Origin: Verrucomicrobiales bacterium
GTDB lineage: Bacteria; Verrucomicrobiota; Verrucomicrobiia; Limisphaerales; J093
Reading direction: 5' to 3'
Length of the DNA stretch: 64,000 nt
Assembly: GCA_024233305.1 (NCBI GenBank)
Contig: JACKPV010000027.1
Span: 124,001 to 188,000 of the forward strand
Below, in pieces: positions 62,256-64,000 of this stretch. The notes beneath the pieces were generated by a model. The model worked only from the letters and a program-made list of their open reading frames with translations, ran no database searches and was not told the DNA's origin. Both the position numbers and the translations under genes were made by a program. Every line of letters starts with the position of its first letter. Positions within the stretch are counted from its first letter, which is position 1.

Positions 62256-64000
62256 ATGCCAAGAGGTAGACGGGGCACGCGTGCGCGCCCCACGCAGGTC
62301 AACAAGTACGACGCGCACCATTCGGTGTTGCAGGACACGTACGGGGTCCAGGCGGACCTGCGGCGGGAGCTGGCCGATTCGCGCGAGGCGGTCGCGGAAC
62401 GCCGGGAACTCCTTGGCACCTTCGCCGCCTGCGCCGATTCCCAGCGCGCCTGGCTGTTACTCGAGGACTACTTCAGCAAGCTGTCGCTCGCCCGCAAGGA
62501 CTTCGCCGGCAACGATTGGTGGCCGCGATTGATGGGGGTTACCGGAACCGCGCGACTCGAACAAACGGCGCTCCTGTTCCTGCGCGCCAAACGTCCCATC
62601 CCGCCCGAGCTGTCCGAGCATGCCCGCTTCGAGCGGCTGCTGGAAATCGAGGAGGCAGAACAGGAACAGCGCCACGTCGAGGCCCTCGAATCCTGGATCC
62701 TGCCGCCGCAGGTCAACCACCTCGACGCCCCCCGGGCCCATCTGCGCGTCGTGGCCGCCCCGGTCGCCTGCGAGGACTGCCCGGGCCAGCACGAGCTGGT
62801 CATCAGCCTGCTGCTGCACCGGCCCCGGTCCGGCGAGAAACCCCGCACCGTCGCCGAACTCATCGAGCTGACCACCCGGGCCGTGCACGAGCAGGAGCTC
62901 TTTCCCCCGCGGGATTGGGCCTTCATCCAGTGGCTGGCGGAGATGTACGGGGGCCGCCCGCAGCCTCCCGAAACGCCCCGCCTCGGCGGCATCGAGCTGC
63001 TTCAATGGCTGGCCCGATGGGGCAACCCGCCGTGGATCGAATGGGAATCCCGGCCGGAGAACCTCTACTTCGCCGGTCAGCTCGCCGAGTTCTCCGCGCA
63101 CCTCGAAACCGACGCCGACGACCTCGGATTCGCGCAACGGCTCCACCTGCCCGGCGGCCAGGAATTCCCGCTGAACGAGGTGCGGTTCCTGGCCGGCCAA
63201 CCCCCGATGGTGGCCGTGCATAACGCCATCTACCTCCTCCGCAATGCGCCGCCCCCGGATTTGTTGAGCCGCCTGATCGAGAACCCATCGATCCCGGTGC
63301 GCAAGCTCAGTCATCGCCTGCTGACCCATTTGCGGAAGAACGGGTCGCGCAACGGATCCGACTGGCAGAGCCTTTGCGTCGCCCATACCGCCCGGCCCCA
63401 GTTTCTGTTCGAGCTCGAGGAGGACACCGTCCGCCTCCGGCTCCTGGCCACCAGCGAGCGCGACGATTCCCGCTGGCAGTGGAACGGCCACGAATGGCAA
63501 CGGCAGGACGCGCCGCGCCCGGAGGCCGGCAAACCCGAGGTGCTGGACGATCCCCGCCTCGACGCCGCGGTAAAGTGGCTGCGCCGGCTGGACTGGTTCA
63601 CCCCCGAACCCGCGCTCTGGGTCGGCGACGCCAACGAGAGCTTCCTTGCCGCGCTGGCTCACGCCTGGCCCGAGCGCCCGAAACAGGCGGATTACCTCGG
63701 CAACGCCCCGTTCCAGCGGCTCTTCATGGCCCCGCGCAAGTTGCGCGCCCGGATCCTCGTCAAGGGCAGCGGCATCGACTGGCTCTCCGTGTCGGCGGAA
63801 TGGGAGGCCGAAGGCATGCGGCTTTCCCGGGCGGATCTCGAACGGTTGGCCAGCGCCACCAGCCGGTTCGTCAAGCTGCCCGACGGCGGCTGGGTCGAGC
63901 TGGACCTCGGCTCCGTGCAGCAGGCGCACGAGACCATGGCCGATCTTGGCGTCGACGGGCTGGCCGCGGGCCCGCAAAAGGTCGATCTCATGAACGCCTC
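62256..64000 (+). CDS. SNF2-type helicase, N-terminal part (cut by window end)
   Basis: 581 codons are present, with no stop before the edge. Begins MPRGRRGTRARPTQVNKYDA with GGAG about nine bases upstream. The visible part is the region preceding the helicase core in bacterial SNF2 proteins: EYFSKL-like and LQWLARWGNPPWIEWE segments, then DDPRLDAAVKWLRRLDWF and RFVKLPDGGWVELDLGS, which resembles the SNF2-helicase-associated domain. The DExx/HepA core should lie beyond 64000, so the assignment rests on the associated domain alone. These ATPases move along DNA and displace RNA polymerase or other proteins. Confidence 0.6.
   Translation, partial: MPRGRRGTRARPTQVNKYDAHHSVLQDTYGVQADLRRELADSREAVAERRELLGTFAACADSQRAWLLLEDYFSKLSLARKDFAGNDWWPRLMGVTGTARLEQTALLFLRAKRPIPPELSEHARFERLLEIEEAEQEQRHVEALESWILPPQVNHLDAPRAHLRVVAAPVACEDCPGQHELVISLLLHRPRSGEKPRTVAELIELTTRAVHEQELFPPRDWAFIQWLAEMYGGRPQPPETPRLGGIELLQWLARWGNPPWIEWESRPENLYFAGQLAEFSAHLETDADDLGFAQRLHLPGGQEFPLNEVRFLAGQPPMVAVHNAIYLLRNAPPPDLLSRLIENPSIPVRKLSHRLLTHLRKNGSRNGSDWQSLCVAHTARPQFLFELEEDTVRLRLLATSERDDSRWQWNGHEWQRQDAPRPEAGKPEVLDDPRLDAAVKWLRRLDWFTPEPALWVGDANESFLAALAHAWPERPKQADYLGNAPFQRLFMAPRKLRARILVKGSGIDWLSVSAEWEAEGMRLSRADLERLASATSRFVKLPDGGWVELDLGSVQQAHETMADLGVDGLAAGPQKVDLMNA

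Noticed and set aside
62457..63977. A 506-codon minus-strand frame
   Set aside because: Antisense to the SNF2-type N-terminal region, whose plus-strand translation has family-like motifs and a good ribosome site.

Overview
The window is GC-rich DNA from a Gram-negative bacterium, most likely a member of the Verrucomicrobiota. That assignment is an inference from gene content: an LptD-type outer-membrane protein, a TonB-dependent receptor with its own energiser, two secreted formylglycine sulfatases with a GH43-like glycosidase, a secreted DUF1593 protein, rhamnulokinase, a divergent PPi-PFK-family protein, and many palindromic interspersed repeats. No rRNA, CRISPR array or phage block was seen.

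Layout. 1-4.4 kb: membrane protein, tRNA-Gly(TCC), infA, a small secreted protein, a possible small RNA with terminator, and a PFK-fold protein that has lost most catalytic residues. 4.9-13.1 kb: photolyase, a short secreted protein, homocysteine methyltransferase plus a corrinoid protein, and the large helicase HrpA. 13.1-19 kb: an ISAs1 transposase remnant split by a 194-bp inverted-repeat element, a RelE-like toxin, an OPT transporter, and a compact restriction-modification pair. In that pair the controller (C-protein) helix-turn-helix is fused to the nuclease, and a C-box-like operator lies upstream. 19.1-20.8 kb: amtB-glnB. 20.9-25.3 kb: sulfatase, GH43-like, sulfatase. 25.6-30.6 kb: AI-2E-type permease, metG, lptD. 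31.1-39.6 kb: a membrane-anchored unknown and a CzcCBA-type metal efflux operon led by a small Cys/His-rich exported protein. 39.9-44.3 kb: UvrD-type helicase, a TPMT-like methyltransferase, rhaB. 44.4-46.6 kb: a complete insertion sequence with a perfect 10-bp target duplication, whose DUF4338-ISAs1 transposase is frameshifted. 46.7-49.4 kb: unknowns and a four-helix-bundle protein set in repeats. 49.4-60.5 kb: an OmpR/PhoB-type regulator with Glu at the phospho-acceptor site, divergent from a DUF3450-TtpC/ExbB-ExbB-ExbD-TonB-TPR-receptor-secreted protein operon that ends in a strong terminator. 60.5-64 kb: DUF1593 protein and the start of an SNF2-type helicase.

Three themes stand out. (1) A dispersed MITE-like family is present. 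Two copies are exactly 194 bp with inverted ends and TCA/TGA flanks, and one of them interrupts a transposase so cleanly that the empty site can be reconstructed. Degraded, fused and duplicated copies sit at several other gene boundaries. (2) The restriction-modification system appears to carry its own regulation in the C-R fusion. (3) The TonB energiser and receptor operon is divergent from the atypical regulator, and the intergenic space holds two direct-repeat pairs with the 11-bp period of Pho boxes. This suggests a phosphate- or stress-regulated uptake system for an unknown substrate.
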